Shown piece by piece: positions 6,932-16,645 of a DNA stretch of 64,000 nt (position 1 is its first letter; the number at the start of each line of letters is the position of its first letter). The position numbers and the translations under genes are program-made. Source of the stretch: Kordiimonas aestuarii (GTDB lineage: Bacteria; Pseudomonadota; Alphaproteobacteria; Sphingomonadales; Kordiimonadaceae); contig NZ_JAOBPP010000020.1 of the NCBI RefSeq assembly GCF_025574465.1, positions 352,549 through 416,548 of the forward strand, in the 5' to 3' direction. A model generated the notes under the pieces. That model saw nothing but the letters and a program-made list of their open reading frames with translations. It had not been told where the DNA came from and did not search any database.

Positions 6932-9081
6932 GCCGGAACCCCGATTTTACCAAAATTGCCTTCAAAGCTGCTTCTGCCAGCGATACGGCGAACGCTGAAA
7001 GCCGCATGACGCCTGAGGGCATTGAGATCAAGGGCAGCTATAGGGCGGACGACGTGGCAGGTCTTGATTTCCTCGATACGCGCCCAGGCATGGCGCCGTT
7101 CTTGCGCGGGCCGTACCCGACCATGTATGTGCAGCGGCCGTGGACAGTTCGGCAGTATGCGGGCTTTTCCACAGCTGAAGACAGCAACGCCTTCTATCGT
7201 CGCAACCTGGCGGCTGGGCAGAAGGGCCTTTCGGTCGCCTTCGACCTCGCCACCCACCGTGGGTACGACAGCGATCATCCGCGTGTGACGGGCGATGTGG
7301 GCATGGCCGGTGTGGCCATTGACAGCATCTATGACATGCGCACGCTCTTTGACGGCATCCCTCTTGATCAGATGTCCGTCTCCATGACGATGAACGGGGC
7401 GGTGCTGCCGATCCTTGCGCTTTATATCGTGGCGGCGGAGGAGCAGGGCGTAAGCCCGGACAAGCTCGCCGGCACGATCCAGAATGATATTCTCAAGGAA
7501 TTCATGGTGCGGAATACCTATATTTTCCCGCCCACGCCGTCGATGCGCATCATCTCCGACATTTTCGCCTATACGTCGTCGAACATGCCCAAGTTCAACT
7601 CCATCTCCATTTCCGGCTACCATATGCAGGAGGCGGGTGCGACGGCGGACCTGGAGCTTGCCTATACCCTGGCAGACGGTGTGGAGTATATCCGCGCTGG
7701 CATTGCGGCGGGCATGGGGGTGGACGCCTTTGCGCCGCGCCTCAGCTTCTTCTGGGCGGTCGGTATGAACTATTTCATGGAAGTTGCGAAGATGCGCGCC
7801 GCGCGCATGCTGTGGGCCAAACTTGTGAAGCAGTTTGACCCCAAAAACCCGAAGTCGCTGTCCTTGCGCACGCACTGCCAGACCTCTGGCTGGTCGCTGA
7901 CCGCGCAGGATGTGTTCAATAATGTCGGCCGCACCTGCATTGAAGCGATGGCAGCCGCACACGGGCACACACAAAGCCTGCACACCAACGCGCTGGATGA
8001 GGCGCTGGCGCTGCCAACCGATTTCTCGGCCCGCATCGCGCGCAATACCCAGCTTTTTATCCAGCAGGAAACAGGTACGAACAAGCTGATCGACCCTTGG
8101 GGCGGCAGCTATTATGTGGAAAAACTCACCGCCGACCTCGCCGCAAAGGCTTGGGGCCATATTGAGGAAGTCGAGCGGGAAGGCGGCATGGCCAAGGCAA
8201 TCGAGGCAGGCATTCCGAAACTTCGCATCGAGGACGCCGCTGCGCGCACACAGGCGCGCATTGATAGTGGCCGCCAGACGGTTGTGGGCGTGAACAAATA
8301 CCAGCTTGATGAGACAGAAGAGGTTGACGTCCTCAAGGTGGACAATAGCGCCGTGCGCGCCGCCCAGCTTGAAAAACTCAGGCGGCTGAAGGCATCACGC
8401 GATGGTGGTGAGGTCGCCCGGCAGCTTGACGGGTTGACGAAAGCGGCGGAAACAGGTGAGGGTAACCTGCTTGCGCTTGCGGTCGATGCAGCGCGCGCCA
8501 AGGCGACGGTGGGGGAGATTACCACGGCGCTTGAGAAGGTTTATGGGCGCCACAAGGCGGAGATCAGGGCTGTGACAGGCGTATACAAGGCAGAGGTCGG
8601 CAAGAACAACCCTGCGGTCAAACGAGTGCACGAGCTTGTGGACGCGTTTGAGGCCGAGGATGGCCGTCGTCCACGTATCCTTGTTGCCAAGATGGGGCAG
8701 GACGGCCACGATCGGGGTCAGAAGGTCATTGCCTCGGCTTTTGCGGACCTTGGTTTTGACGTGGATATAGGCCCCTTGTTCCAGACACCGGGTGAGGCCG
8801 CACGGCAAGCTGTTGAGAACGACGTGCACATCATTGGCGCGTCATCGCTGGCGGCTGGGCACCTGACGCTTGTGCCTGAACTTAAGGCCGAGCTCGCAAA
8901 ACTGGGGCGTGAGGATATCATGATTGTCGCGGGTGGTGTGATCCCGCCACAGGATTACAACGCGCTTCGGGTTGCTGGCGCAGAGGCTATTTTCCCGCCT
9001 GGCACGGTGATCGCAGACGCCGCTGGAGAGTTGATTGAGAAGCTCAACGTGCGTCTTGGTTATACAAAAGCGGCTGAATAG
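6928..9081 (+). CDS. mutB: methylmalonyl-CoA mutase large (alpha) subunit
   Basis: A 717-residue catalytic subunit that isomerises (R)-methylmalonyl-CoA to succinyl-CoA by an adenosylcobalamin radical mechanism. The substrate-binding barrel starts with [20 protein letters not shown] near residue 65 and continues with [20 protein letters not shown] and [16 protein letters not shown]. The C-terminal B12 domain has DGHDRG at residues 592-597, where His594 is the lower cobalt ligand, followed by the GASSLAAGH and [10 protein letters not shown] loops. Full length for the family. It overlaps mutA by four bases and is followed after 8 bases by meaB, so the three form one operon. Confidence 0.97.
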   Translation: MSRNPDFTKIAFKAASASDTANAESRMTPEGIEIKGSYRADDVAGLDFLDTRPGMAPFLRGPYPTMYVQRPWTVRQYAGFSTAEDSNAFYRRNLAAGQKGLSVAFDLATHRGYDSDHPRVTGDVGMAGVAIDSIYDMRTLFDGIPLDQMSVSMTMNGAVLPILALYIVAAEEQGVSPDKLAGTIQNDILKEFMVRNTYIFPPTPSMRIISDIFAYTSSNMPKFNSISISGYHMQEAGATADLELAYTLADGVEYIRAGIAAGMGVDAFAPRLSFFWAVGMNYFMEVAKMRAARMLWAKLVKQFDPKNPKSLSLRTHCQTSGWSLTAQDVFNNVGRTCIEAMAAAHGHTQSLHTNALDEALALPTDFSARIARNTQLFIQQETGTNKLIDPWGGSYYVEKLTADLAAKAWGHIEEVEREGGMAKAIEAGIPKLRIEDAAARTQARIDSGRQTVVGVNKYQLDETEEVDVLKVDNSAVRAAQLEKLRRLKASRDGGEVARQLDGLTKAAETGEGNLLALAVDAARAKATVGEITTALEKVYGRHKAEIRAVTGVYKAEVGKNNPAVKRVHELVDAFEAEDGRRPRILVAKMGQDGHDRGQKVIASAFADLGFDVDIGPLFQTPGEAARQAVENDVHIIGASSLAAGHLTLVPELKAELAKLGREDIMIVAGGVIPPQDYNALRVAGAEAIFPPGTVIADAAGELIEKLNVRLGYTKAAE

Positions 9082-9089
9082 GGGGCGTT

Positions 9090-10076
9090 GTGGCGGGCAC
9101 AGTGAAGCAGCCAACGATCGAAGAACTATATGACGGTGTGCGTGCGGGCAATCGCGCGCTCATCGGTCGCGCCATCACCTTGATTGAAAGCAGGAACCCC
9201 AAGCATCAGGAAAAAGCGCAGGCGCTGCTCCATAAGCTTTTGCCGCATGCGGGTGGTGCGCAGCGCGTTGGTATCTCTGGTGTGCCCGGGGTGGGCAAGT
9301 CCACATTCATTGAAAAACTCGGCATGTGGTTGGTGGGCGAGGGTCATAAGGTCGCGGTTCTTGCTGTTGATCCGTCAAGCGGGCGCACGGGAGGCTCCAT
9401 CCTGGGCGACAAGACGCGTATGGAGCAACTGTCGGCATGTGAGGATGCTTTCATTCGCCCCAGCCCAAGTTCCGGCGTGCTGGGCGGTGTGGCGCGTGCA
9501 ACACGAGAAACCATGATGGTGCTTGAGGCCGCTGGCTTTGATGTGGTGCTGGTGGAAACCGTGGGCACCGGCCAGTCTGAAACCATGGTCGCTGATATGG
9601 TGGACTTTTTCCTCGTGCTGATGCTGCCCGGCGCTGGCGACGAGTTGCAGGGCATCAAGAAAGGCATTCTTGAGCTGGCGGATATGGTGGCCATCAATAA
9701 GGCAGACATCTTTGCCGAAAAGCTCAAGCAGGCGATGCGGGAGTATAAGTCGGCGCTTCATATCCTGACCGACGCCAGCCCAAGCTGGCACCCACCTGTG
9801 GTGACATGCTCCGGCCTCAAAGGTGACGGCGTGCCCGAGCTTTGGGGCCAAGTTGAGAAACACGCGCGCATCATGACGGAGAGCGGCGAACGCGCAGTAC
9901 GGCGCACCGAACAGCGCCTGATGTGGCTGGACGCACAAGTGCATGATCGTCTGCTGCAAAGTTTTTATGGTAACGAGGCGGTGCGTGCCGAATTGCCGGG
10001 CATCAAGCAGGCGGTCAGGCAAGGGGATACGACTGTCTCTGCCGCCACTGAGCGGTTGCTGGCACTCTTGAAGTAG
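9090..10076 (+). CDS. meaB: methylmalonyl-CoA mutase-associated GTPase MeaB
   Basis: A 328-residue G3E-family P-loop GTPase that guards the mutase: it gates adenosylcobalamin loading and protects the enzyme from inactivation. The Walker A motif GVPGVGKST lies near residues 64-72; the switch regions include AVDPSSGRTGGSILGDKTRM and VVLVETVGTGQSE; NKAD near 208 confers guanine specificity. The C-terminal helices form the dimer arm. The start is GTG at 9090, close behind the mutB stop, with GGGGG upstream. The VOC gene on the opposite strand ends 4 bases downstream. Confidence 0.95.
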   Translation: MAGTVKQPTIEELYDGVRAGNRALIGRAITLIESRNPKHQEKAQALLHKLLPHAGGAQRVGISGVPGVGKSTFIEKLGMWLVGEGHKVAVLAVDPSSGRTGGSILGDKTRMEQLSACEDAFIRPSPSSGVLGGVARATRETMMVLEAAGFDVVLVETVGTGQSETMVADMVDFFLVLMLPGAGDELQGIKKGILELADMVAINKADIFAEKLKQAMREYKSALHILTDASPSWHPPVVTCSGLKGDGVPELWGQVEKHARIMTESGERAVRRTEQRLMWLDAQVHDRLLQSFYGNEAVRAELPGIKQAVRQGDTTVSAATERLLALLK

Positions 10077-10080
10077 CGGA

Positions 10081-10470
10081 TCAGCCGTTACGCTCAACAA
10101 GATCCCACATGTTGCCGTAGAGATCCTCAAACACAGCGACCGTGCCGTAGTCTTCTACCTTTTTTGGGCGGACCACCTTCACACCTGCCGCCAGATATTC
10201 CTGATAGTCGCGGTCGAAGTCGTCGGTTTCAAGGAACAGGAAAACACGCCCGCCCGTCTGGCGGCCGATGGCCTTGCGTTCGGCTGCGTTTTTAGCTTTC
10301 GCAAGCAGCAGGTGGCAGCCCGCGGTGCCTCTGGGAGCCACAACCACCCAGCGTTTGCCGGGTTGTGCAGTATCCTCAATCAGCTCAAAGCCAAACTTCT
10401 TTGTGTAGAACTCGATGGCTTCGTCATAGTCGGCGACAACCAGGCTGACGAGAGCAATATGCTTAGTCAT
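10081..10470 (-). CDS. VOC-family (glyoxalase/bleomycin-resistance fold) protein
   Basis: A 129-residue single-domain protein with the paired beta-alpha-beta-beta-beta modules of the vicinal oxygen chelate fold: HIALVSLVVADYDEAIEFYTKKFGFEL at the N terminus and VFLFLETDDFDRDYQEYLAAGV followed by AVFEDLYGNMWDLVER at the C terminus. Such proteins include lyases, dioxygenases and antibiotic-binding proteins, so the substrate is not predictable. Despite its position beside meaB it is not the methylmalonyl-CoA epimerase, which is at 52.8 kb and has a different sequence. It is the last gene of the minus-strand run coming from purF, 24 bases after the SDR gene. Confidence 0.85.
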   Translation of the reverse strand: MTKHIALVSLVVADYDEAIEFYTKKFGFELIEDTAQPGKRWVVVAPRGTAGCHLLLAKAKNAAERKAIGRQTGGRVFLFLETDDFDRDYQEYLAAGVKVVRPKKVEDYGTVAVFEDLYGNMWDLVERNG

Positions 10471-10494
10471 ATCCTGTCTCCTACCGCCTTCTCA

Positions 10495-11232
10495 CTACGC
10501 CCGCTTGAGCCCAGCCCAGTCGTAGAAACTGATGCGTTCGCCAACTTTGTCGCAGTCAGGGCTTGCAAGCTCAACAAACAGCGGCGCAATGTCCGCAGGC
10601 TTTGGTAGTAGGCTGGCATCTTCGCCAGGAACAGCTTTCGCGCGCATGTGGGTCGCGATGGGACCTGGGTCAATAAGATTTACTTTCACGCCTGAAATTG
10701 TACTTTCTGCTGAGTATGTTAGTGCAAGTTCCTCAACGGCCGCTTTAGTCACCGCGTAACCGCCCCAGTGAGGTTTATGTTTGCCAGCTGCGCCGGATGT
10801 CACGAAAATTGCGCGGCCCGCATCAGATTGTTTGAGGAGCGGGTCCACAGAGCGGATCAGCCGCCAGTTTGCGGTGACGTTGATGTCCATCAGTTCCGCC
10901 CAGTCCTTGACGCCGATATGCCCGAGCGGGGAGATTGGGCCAAGTACGGCGGCATTGGCGACCAGAATATCCAGCTTTCCCCAACGCTCATATATTGCGC
11001 CGCCAAGGCGGTCGATGGCATCGAAATCGCGCAGGTCCATCGGGACAAGTGTGCAGGACTGGCCCTTTGCGCTGATCATATCATCCAGTTCTTCAAGCGC
11101 GCCCTGGCTGCGCGTGCGGGCGACAGCGATAATGTCTGCGCCAGCGTCTGCCAGCGCGAGAGCGACCGCTTTGCCAATACCGCGGGATGCGCCGGTGATA
11201 AGTGCCCGGCGGCCTTGAAGAACTTTACTCAT
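10495..11232 (-). CDS. SDR-family oxidoreductase
   Basis: A 245-residue classical short-chain dehydrogenase. The NAD(P)-binding TGASRGIG motif is at residues 14-21, NAA of the Rossmann core near 92, and the catalytic Ser (FVTSGAAG) and Tyr/Lys (YAVTKAA) near 148 and 158. An arginine after the first strand (AVARTRSQG) favours NADP over NAD, which is inference. It starts 3 bases after the purF stop, so it is translated from the purF transcript; this pairing is common in alphaproteobacteria, but the substrate is not known. The C terminus includes SFYDWAGLKRA. Confidence 0.9.
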   Translation of the reverse strand: MSKVLQGRRALITGASRGIGKAVALALADAGADIIAVARTRSQGALEELDDMISAKGQSCTLVPMDLRDFDAIDRLGGAIYERWGKLDILVANAAVLGPISPLGHIGVKDWAELMDINVTANWRLIRSVDPLLKQSDAGRAIFVTSGAAGKHKPHWGGYAVTKAAVEELALTYSAESTISGVKVNLIDPGPIATHMRAKAVPGEDASLLPKPADIAPLFVELASPDCDKVGERISFYDWAGLKRA

Positions 11233-11235
11233 GGA

Positions 11236-12711
11236 TCAGGCCCCTGTGGATGCGATGAGATCGAGTTGGTTATCGTTGCGTTCGGCCTCTGACTGGTCTG
11301 TCAGCACGGTTGGGTAGTCCCCCGTGAAACAGGCGTCGCAGAACGCCGGGCATTTGTTGTTGCGCCCCTCGGGTTGATTGACAGCGCGGTAAAGCCCGTC
11401 AATCGAGAGGAATGCGAGCGTGTCGGCGCCAATATGCTGACGCATGGCTTCAACATCCATGCGCGCGGCCAGAAGTTTGCTGCGCTCAGGCGTATCAACG
11501 CCGTAGAAGCAGCTGTGCGCCGTTGGTGGTGATGCAATACGCATGTGTACTTCGGTCGCGCCGGCCTCGCGCATCATATTGACGATCTTCATTGAAGTCG
11601 TGCCGCGCACGATGCTGTCATCCACCAGAATGATGCGTTTACCTTGAATGTGCCAGCGGTTGGCATTGTGTTTCAGTTTCACGCCGAAGTGGCGGATTTG
11701 GTCGCTTGGCTCAATAAAGGTACGACCTACATAGTGGTTGCGGATGATACCAAGCTCAAAGGGGATGCCCGATTCCTGCGCGTACCCTATGGCCGCAGGT
11801 GTACCGCTGTCGGGCACCGGGATCACAAGGTCGGCGTCTACGCCGTTTTCCTGTGCGAGCTCTGCGCCGATGCGCTTCCTGACCTCATAGACGCTCATAT
11901 GGTCCATGTAGCTGTCGGGGCGGGCGAAATAGACATGCTCAAAAATGCAGGGGCGCGGCTGTTCCTGCGGGAACGGCTTGTGGCTCCTGATGCCTTCATC
12001 TGTAATGATAACGAGCTCACCCGGTTCAATATCGCGCACATAGTCTGCGCCGATGATATCCAGCGCGCAGGTCTCTGAGCACATGATGTAGGCGTCATCA
12101 AGCTTGCCAAGCACCAGCGGGCGAACGCCCATCGGGTCACGAACGCCGATAAGGCCTTCCTTGGTGAGCGACACGAGCGAATAGGCGCCCTCTATCTGGC
12201 GCAATGCATCGATGAAGCGGTCCATCAAGGTGCGGTAGCGGCTCATGGCGATCAGATGGATGATGACCTCGGAATCAGACGTAGACTGGAAGATAGATCC
12301 GCGCTGCACCAGGGATTTCCTGAGGTGCGTTGCATTTGTCAGGTTGCCGTTGTGAGCCACAGCAAAACCACCGGACGAAAACTCGGCAAAAAGCGGCTGG
12401 CAGTTGCGCAGCATCGTATCGCCGGTGGTCGAATAGCGGGTATGACCAATCGCGGCGGAGCCGGGCAGGCTGTCGATGATTTCCTTGCTGGTGAAATTGT
12501 CGGCGACATGGCCAAGCACGCGTTTGGTGGCGAAGTTTTCACCATCAAAGGCGGTGATGCCTGCGGCCTCCTGGCCGCGGTGCTGCAGGGCGTGCAGGCC
12601 AAGCGTACAGTGGGCTGTTGCGTCTGGCGTACCGAAGATGCCAAAAACGCCGCACTCTTCGTGCAGCTTGTCATCATCGAAGGGATTGGTGGTGAATTCA
12701 GGATGCTTCAT
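11236..12711 (-). CDS. purF: amidophosphoribosyltransferase
   Basis: A 491-residue enzyme of the first committed step of purine synthesis: PRPP plus glutamine gives phosphoribosylamine. It has a short propeptide and then catalytic Cys20 in HEECGVFGIFG, exposed after cleavage, which begins the N-terminal nucleophile glutaminase domain. The C-terminal phosphoribosyltransferase domain carries the PRPP loop IILVDDSIVRGTT. The type with a propeptide often binds a 4Fe-4S cluster; candidate cysteines are seen near the end (CPAFCDACFTGDYP). The cvpA gene lies upstream, as in many bacteria, and an SDR gene follows. Confidence 0.97.
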   Translation of the reverse strand: MKHPEFTTNPFDDDKLHEECGVFGIFGTPDATAHCTLGLHALQHRGQEAAGITAFDGENFATKRVLGHVADNFTSKEIIDSLPGSAAIGHTRYSTTGDTMLRNCQPLFAEFSSGGFAVAHNGNLTNATHLRKSLVQRGSIFQSTSDSEVIIHLIAMSRYRTLMDRFIDALRQIEGAYSLVSLTKEGLIGVRDPMGVRPLVLGKLDDAYIMCSETCALDIIGADYVRDIEPGELVIITDEGIRSHKPFPQEQPRPCIFEHVYFARPDSYMDHMSVYEVRKRIGAELAQENGVDADLVIPVPDSGTPAAIGYAQESGIPFELGIIRNHYVGRTFIEPSDQIRHFGVKLKHNANRWHIQGKRIILVDDSIVRGTTSMKIVNMMREAGATEVHMRIASPPTAHSCFYGVDTPERSKLLAARMDVEAMRQHIGADTLAFLSIDGLYRAVNQPEGRNNKCPAFCDACFTGDYPTVLTDQSEAERNDNQLDLIASTGA

Positions 12712-12843
12712 GGCTATTCGTCATTCCTGCCTTGGGCGTGGTGCTTTGGTGTGTTGCACGCCTCGTATATCGCCTGAGAAGAGCGCTGCATAGGGATAAA
12801 TAGGAATTACAGAAATATTGCAGCAAAAAGACAATAGTTGTGC

Positions 12844-13521
12844 TCAGTTACCACCATTTTTCTTCTTTTCTTGCGCAAGCTCATCCACAAGATCATCCAG
12901 TTGGTCGCGCTGGTCTTCTATATATTTTGCAGCCTGTTCCTCAAGTTTTTCATTGATGAACTGGCTTTGTACGGCACCGGCGGCGCGCTGCATATAATCG
13001 TTTCCCACATCGGTGGGGGCTTTGCCCATGGCTTCAGATGCAAAACCTTCGATCATGCCTGCGGACCAGGCCACCAGCGGGCGGGTGCGCGCTTCCTTGA
13101 TCCAGTCAGGCTGGCTGGATGAGGGGAACAGCTTATCGAAACCAAGATAGATAACGGAGATGATCACCACACCGCGCAGAAGGCCAAACAGGGCGCCGAG
13201 CGACCTGTCCAGAAGGCCGACAGGGCTATCCTTGACCATGCCACCAACAAATTCAGCCACCTGTTTCAAGATGAAGAGGGTAACAAAGAAAATGATAGCA
13301 AGTGTGAGCAGGTCCGCAAGCTCTGGCGGCTGGATCAGGTCGCGGCCATATGTTTTGGCGAACTGGAAGCCAAACACGGTTGCGAGCAACGCCCCCGCCC
13401 ATGCGCCAAAAGAAAGTGCAACGGTCGCGAAGCCGCGCCCGAACGCAAAAAGGGTCGACAGCCCGATGATGATCAGTACGGCTGCATCAAAAGCTGTCAA
13501 ACTATCTACTTGCATATCCAA
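12844..13521 (-). CDS. cvpA: CvpA-family inner-membrane protein
   Basis: About 225 residues with four hydrophobic segments in the first two thirds (AAVLIIIGLSTLFAFGRGF, then two central spans and GLLRGVVIISVIYLGF) and a charged helical tail ending in lysines and asparagines. CvpA was named for colicin V production; its role is envelope-related and not settled. I chose TTG at 13521 because GGAG lies 8 bases before it; ATG at 13515 has the same site 14 bases away and is the alternative. A longer version reaching 13581 would add residues foreign to the family. It lies between radA and purF, a common arrangement. Confidence 0.85.
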   Translation of the reverse strand: MDMQVDSLTAFDAAVLIIIGLSTLFAFGRGFATVALSFGAWAGALLATVFGFQFAKTYGRDLIQPPELADLLTLAIIFFVTLFILKQVAEFVGGMVKDSPVGLLDRSLGALFGLLRGVVIISVIYLGFDKLFPSSSQPDWIKEARTRPLVAWSAGMIEGFASEAMGKAPTDVGNDYMQRAAGAVQSQFINEKLEEQAAKYIEDQRDQLDDLVDELAQEKKKNGGN

Positions 13522-13595
13522 TGGTGTATCTCCTTGTCCGCGCAGATATAGGCACGCGGTCAGGCTATTATAAGGCATCACGCCTTAAAACGCGA

Positions 13596-14966
13596 TTACT
13601 CAACGCCGTGTGGGAAAAACTGCGCGACAAGATCACTAACGCGGGCAATTGTTTGCTGCTTGATTGCTTTGACGCTGTTTTTCTTCATCTTGGGCGTCAG
13701 CGCGCCAGAAAAGCCGAGTTTGGCCGATTCTTTCAGCCGCGCCTCGGTTTGGGAAACGCTGCGTACATCACCAGAGAGGCTGATCTCGCCAAATACCACG
13801 GTTTCGTCTGGCAGTGCGGTTTGCGAAAGGCTTGAGATCAGGGCGGCTGCAACAGCGAGGTCGGCCGCAGGTTCGGTGATCTTGAGGCCACCGGCCACGT
13901 TCAGATACACGTCACAGCCTGCGAGGCCAAGCCCTGCTCGCGCATCAAGTACGGCCAACACCATGGCAAGGCGCCCACTGTCCCATCCCACAACAGCACG
14001 GCGCGGGTTGGCGGCGCTTGAGCGGGCGACAAGCGCCTGAATTTCCACCAGAAGGGGGCGGGACCCCTCAATGCCAGCAAATACGGCGGAGCCCGGTTCG
14101 CGGGAGTTATGGTCAGCAAGGAACAGGGCGGATGGGTTTGTCACCTCATTCAGCCCGATGCCTGTCATCTCGAACACGCCAATCTCATCGGTGCCGCCAA
14201 AACGATTTTTCACTGCGCGCAGGATGCGGAACTGGTGGCCGCGATCACCTTCAAAATAAAGGACGGTGTCGACCATATGTTCCAGTACGCGCGGGCCGGC
14301 AATCTGCCCGTCTTTGGTGACATGGCCGACGAGCAACACGATGGTACCTTTGCGTTTGGCAAAGCTGATAAGCTCATGCGCGCACACGCGTACCTGACTG
14401 ACGGTGCCAGGCGCTGATTCCACATGGTCCGCAAACAGGGTCTGAATACTGTCGATCACCACAACGCGGGGTGGCTTGCCTTCGTCGAGAGAAGTCAGGA
14501 TATCACGCAGGCTGGTTTCGCAACCAAGTCTGAGTGGCGCGCCCTTGAGGCCAAGACGGTTGGCGCGCATCTGAATCTGGGCGGTTGCTTCTTCGCCCGA
14601 AATATACACACAGTCTTCGCCTTTGATTGCCATTTTTCCCATGGCTTGCAACAGGATGGTGGATTTGCCAATGCCGGGATCACCGCCGATCAGGATTGCG
14701 CTGCCTGGCACAAGCCCACCCCCAAGCGCGCGGTCAAACTCACCAATGCCCGTCATCACCCGGGGTGCTTCTTCGAGCGGCGTGTCGAGAGAAACAAAAT
14801 TGACGCTGCGGCCTTTTTTACCGGAGAGTCCCTTTGGTGCGCCGGAGACCGCAGCCTTTTCCTCAACAATGGTGTTCCAGCCGTCGCATTCTTCGCACTT
14901 TCCCTGCCAGCGCGGATAAGCCGCACCGCAGGAGGCACAAACATAGGATGTCAGCTTTTTTGCCAT
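13596..14966 (-). CDS. radA: DNA repair protein RadA
   Basis: A 456-residue RecA-related helicase that helps process recombination intermediates and branch migration. The order of parts is typical: zinc ribbon CASC...CEEC at residues 11-28, Walker A GGDPGIGKST near 95, the RadA-specific KNRFG motif near 253, and a C-terminal Lon-protease-like domain without an active site (VYLNVAGGLKITEPAADLAVAAAL). Its start overlaps the stop of the ABC ATPase gene by one base (TGATG), and cvpA follows about 75 bases downstream. Confidence 0.96.
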   Translation of the reverse strand: MAKKLTSYVCASCGAAYPRWQGKCEECDGWNTIVEEKAAVSGAPKGLSGKKGRSVNFVSLDTPLEEAPRVMTGIGEFDRALGGGLVPGSAILIGGDPGIGKSTILLQAMGKMAIKGEDCVYISGEEATAQIQMRANRLGLKGAPLRLGCETSLRDILTSLDEGKPPRVVVIDSIQTLFADHVESAPGTVSQVRVCAHELISFAKRKGTIVLLVGHVTKDGQIAGPRVLEHMVDTVLYFEGDRGHQFRILRAVKNRFGGTDEIGVFEMTGIGLNEVTNPSALFLADHNSREPGSAVFAGIEGSRPLLVEIQALVARSSAANPRRAVVGWDSGRLAMVLAVLDARAGLGLAGCDVYLNVAGGLKITEPAADLAVAAALISSLSQTALPDETVVFGEISLSGDVRSVSQTEARLKESAKLGFSGALTPKMKKNSVKAIKQQTIARVSDLVAQFFPHGVE

Positions 14967-15742
14967 CAGAGTTTCAGGATTTCCATTTCAATAGGACCTT
15001 GTGCCCGACCATGGATGAACTGGTCCACATGGTCGCTGCCCGAACTGTCGATATCTGTCCTGGCGCCTTCCCAAATGATCTGCCCGTGGTAAAGCATGGC
15101 AATACGGTCGGCGATCTTGCGCGCGCTGGCCATGTCGTGGGTGATCGACAGCGTTGTGGCTCCAAGGTCTTTCACGCATTCCACGATTAGGTCGTTGATG
15201 ACGTCCGCCATGATAGGGTCTAGACCGGTGGTGGGTTCGTCAAAGAAGATGACCTCAGGCTCGCTCGCAATCGCGCGGGCAAGGCCCACCCGTTTTTGCA
15301 TGCCGCCTGAGAGCTCCGCCGGCGACAACTGTCCCACGTCGGGGGAGAGGCCTACCCGGCGCAATTTTTCGGTGGCGATCTCGCGGGCATCTGTCTTTTT
15401 CATGCCCTTGCCCTGGATAAGGCCGAAGGCGACATTCTCCCACACGGGCAGGCTGTCGAACAGCGCGGCGCCCTGAAACAGCATGCCAAATTTGCTCATG
15501 ACATCCTTACGAGCGCGCCCTTTATGGTGGGTGACATCCTCTCCATCCACAAAGATTTTGCCCTTGTCGGGCGTCAGCAACCCCAGGATACATTTCAGCA
15601 TTACAGATTTGCCCGTGCCGGACCCACCGATGATAACCATCGATTCACCCTTGGCAACCGATAGGTCGATGCCCTTGAGCACCTGCTTTGAGCCGAAGCT
15701 CTTGTGGACACCTTCCAGTTTGATCATGGGAGTATCCGTCAT
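14966..15742 (-). CDS. mlaF: Mla-type ABC transporter ATP-binding protein
   Basis: A 258-residue ABC ATPase. Walker A is GGSGTGKSV near residue 37, the signature LSGGMQKRVGLARA near 144, Walker B EVIFFDEPTTGLDP, and the H-loop SITHDMASA. The GTGKSVMLK form and its partner (an MlaE permease overlapping by four bases) place it in the Mla/Ttg2 group, which moves phospholipids between the membranes. No mlaD, mlaC or mlaB follows; radA does. The symbol is by similarity; a close relative with another lipid-like substrate is possible. Confidence 0.85.
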   Translation of the reverse strand: MTDTPMIKLEGVHKSFGSKQVLKGIDLSVAKGESMVIIGGSGTGKSVMLKCILGLLTPDKGKIFVDGEDVTHHKGRARKDVMSKFGMLFQGAALFDSLPVWENVAFGLIQGKGMKKTDAREIATEKLRRVGLSPDVGQLSPAELSGGMQKRVGLARAIASEPEVIFFDEPTTGLDPIMADVINDLIVECVKDLGATTLSITHDMASARKIADRIAMLYHGQIIWEGARTDIDSSGSDHVDQFIHGRAQGPIEMEILKL

Positions 15743-16524
15743 CCTGCTTTCCCCCCAAAGACAATCACGGTAATAATGAGGTTGGCCAGCAGGATGGCAA
15801 TAAAGGCGGAGACCACAGCGTTTGTCGTTGCCTTACCCACGCCTTGTGCGCCGCCGCGGCTGTGATAACCATGATAGCTGCCCATCAGGGCAATAAAAAA
15901 ACCGAACACAGCGGCTTTTACAAGCGATGAAATCACGTCTGTCTGCTCCAGAAAGTCGACAGTAACTTTCAGGTAGGTTGCCGCATTCAGGCCAAGCCGT
16001 TCCGTGCCGATCAGGAAGCCGCCCATCACACCGATGATATTGGCGATGATCACCAATAGGGGCAGAGTGAGGACCGCCGCGATAAGGCGGGGTGCGACAA
16101 GGTACTTGAAGGGGTCGGTTGACAGCGTGACAAGCGCATCAATCTGTTCGGTAACGCGCATGGTGCCAAGCTCTGCTGCCATGGCACTGGAGACACGCCC
16201 TGCGACCATCAGGCCGCCAAGAACCGGCCCCAGTTCCCGTACGATTGCAATAACCACGACGCCGGGTACCACGGAGGATGCGTTGAAGCGGCTTCCACCA
16301 ACAAAAATCTGCTGTGCGAGCGCAGCCCCGGTGAAAAGCGCGGTCAATCCCACCACAGGCAAGCTGTTGTAGCCGATGAGCCACATCTGCTTCAGTACAT
16401 GCCGCCAGTACATGGGGGGCAGGACGATAGAAATAATGGCCGTGCCCGCGAAGCGGGACAGGCGGCCGATTTCTGCTAGGGCGGCCAGAAAGACCTGACC
16501 GACGAGCGCGAGCGGATTAAACAC
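15739..16524 (-). CDS. mlaE: MlaE-family ABC permease
   Basis: A 261-residue inner-membrane permease with about five membrane segments. Family marks are YNSLPVVGLTALFTGAALA near residue 50, ELGPVLGGLMVAGRVSSAMAAELGTM near 110 with the conserved glutamates, and FFIALMGSYHGY near 212. It pairs with the ATPase whose gene overlaps by four bases. MlaE-type permeases keep outer-membrane lipid asymmetry by handling phospholipids. The 120 bases upstream, back to the enoyl-CoA hydratase stop, likely hold the promoter; I see no clear element there. Confidence 0.88.
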   Translation of the reverse strand: MFNPLALVGQVFLAALAEIGRLSRFAGTAIISIVLPPMYWRHVLKQMWLIGYNSLPVVGLTALFTGAALAQQIFVGGSRFNASSVVPGVVVIAIVRELGPVLGGLMVAGRVSSAMAAELGTMRVTEQIDALVTLSTDPFKYLVAPRLIAAVLTLPLLVIIANIIGVMGGFLIGTERLGLNAATYLKVTVDFLEQTDVISSLVKAAVFGFFIALMGSYHGYHSRGGAQGVGKATTNAVVSAFIAILLANLIITVIVFGGKAG

Positions 16525-16645
16525 GAAAAGGTGCCTTTGTTGCCGTTATGTTCTTGGTGCACATGCTTCTATGTAACGCCACCGAATAGAAATGAAAAGT
16601 GGCGATTTGGCGACCCCTTAATTTCAAATTGTTTCCGGTGTTCGT

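Noticed and set aside
6904..8160. 418-codon frame opposite mutA/mutB
   Set aside because: Antisense to the conserved catalytic barrel; composition is typical of shadow frames.
10081..10470. VOC gene beside meaB as the methylmalonyl-CoA epimerase
   Set aside because: The true epimerase sequence is at 52787. This protein lacks its GGMHH and PNTKIELL segments.
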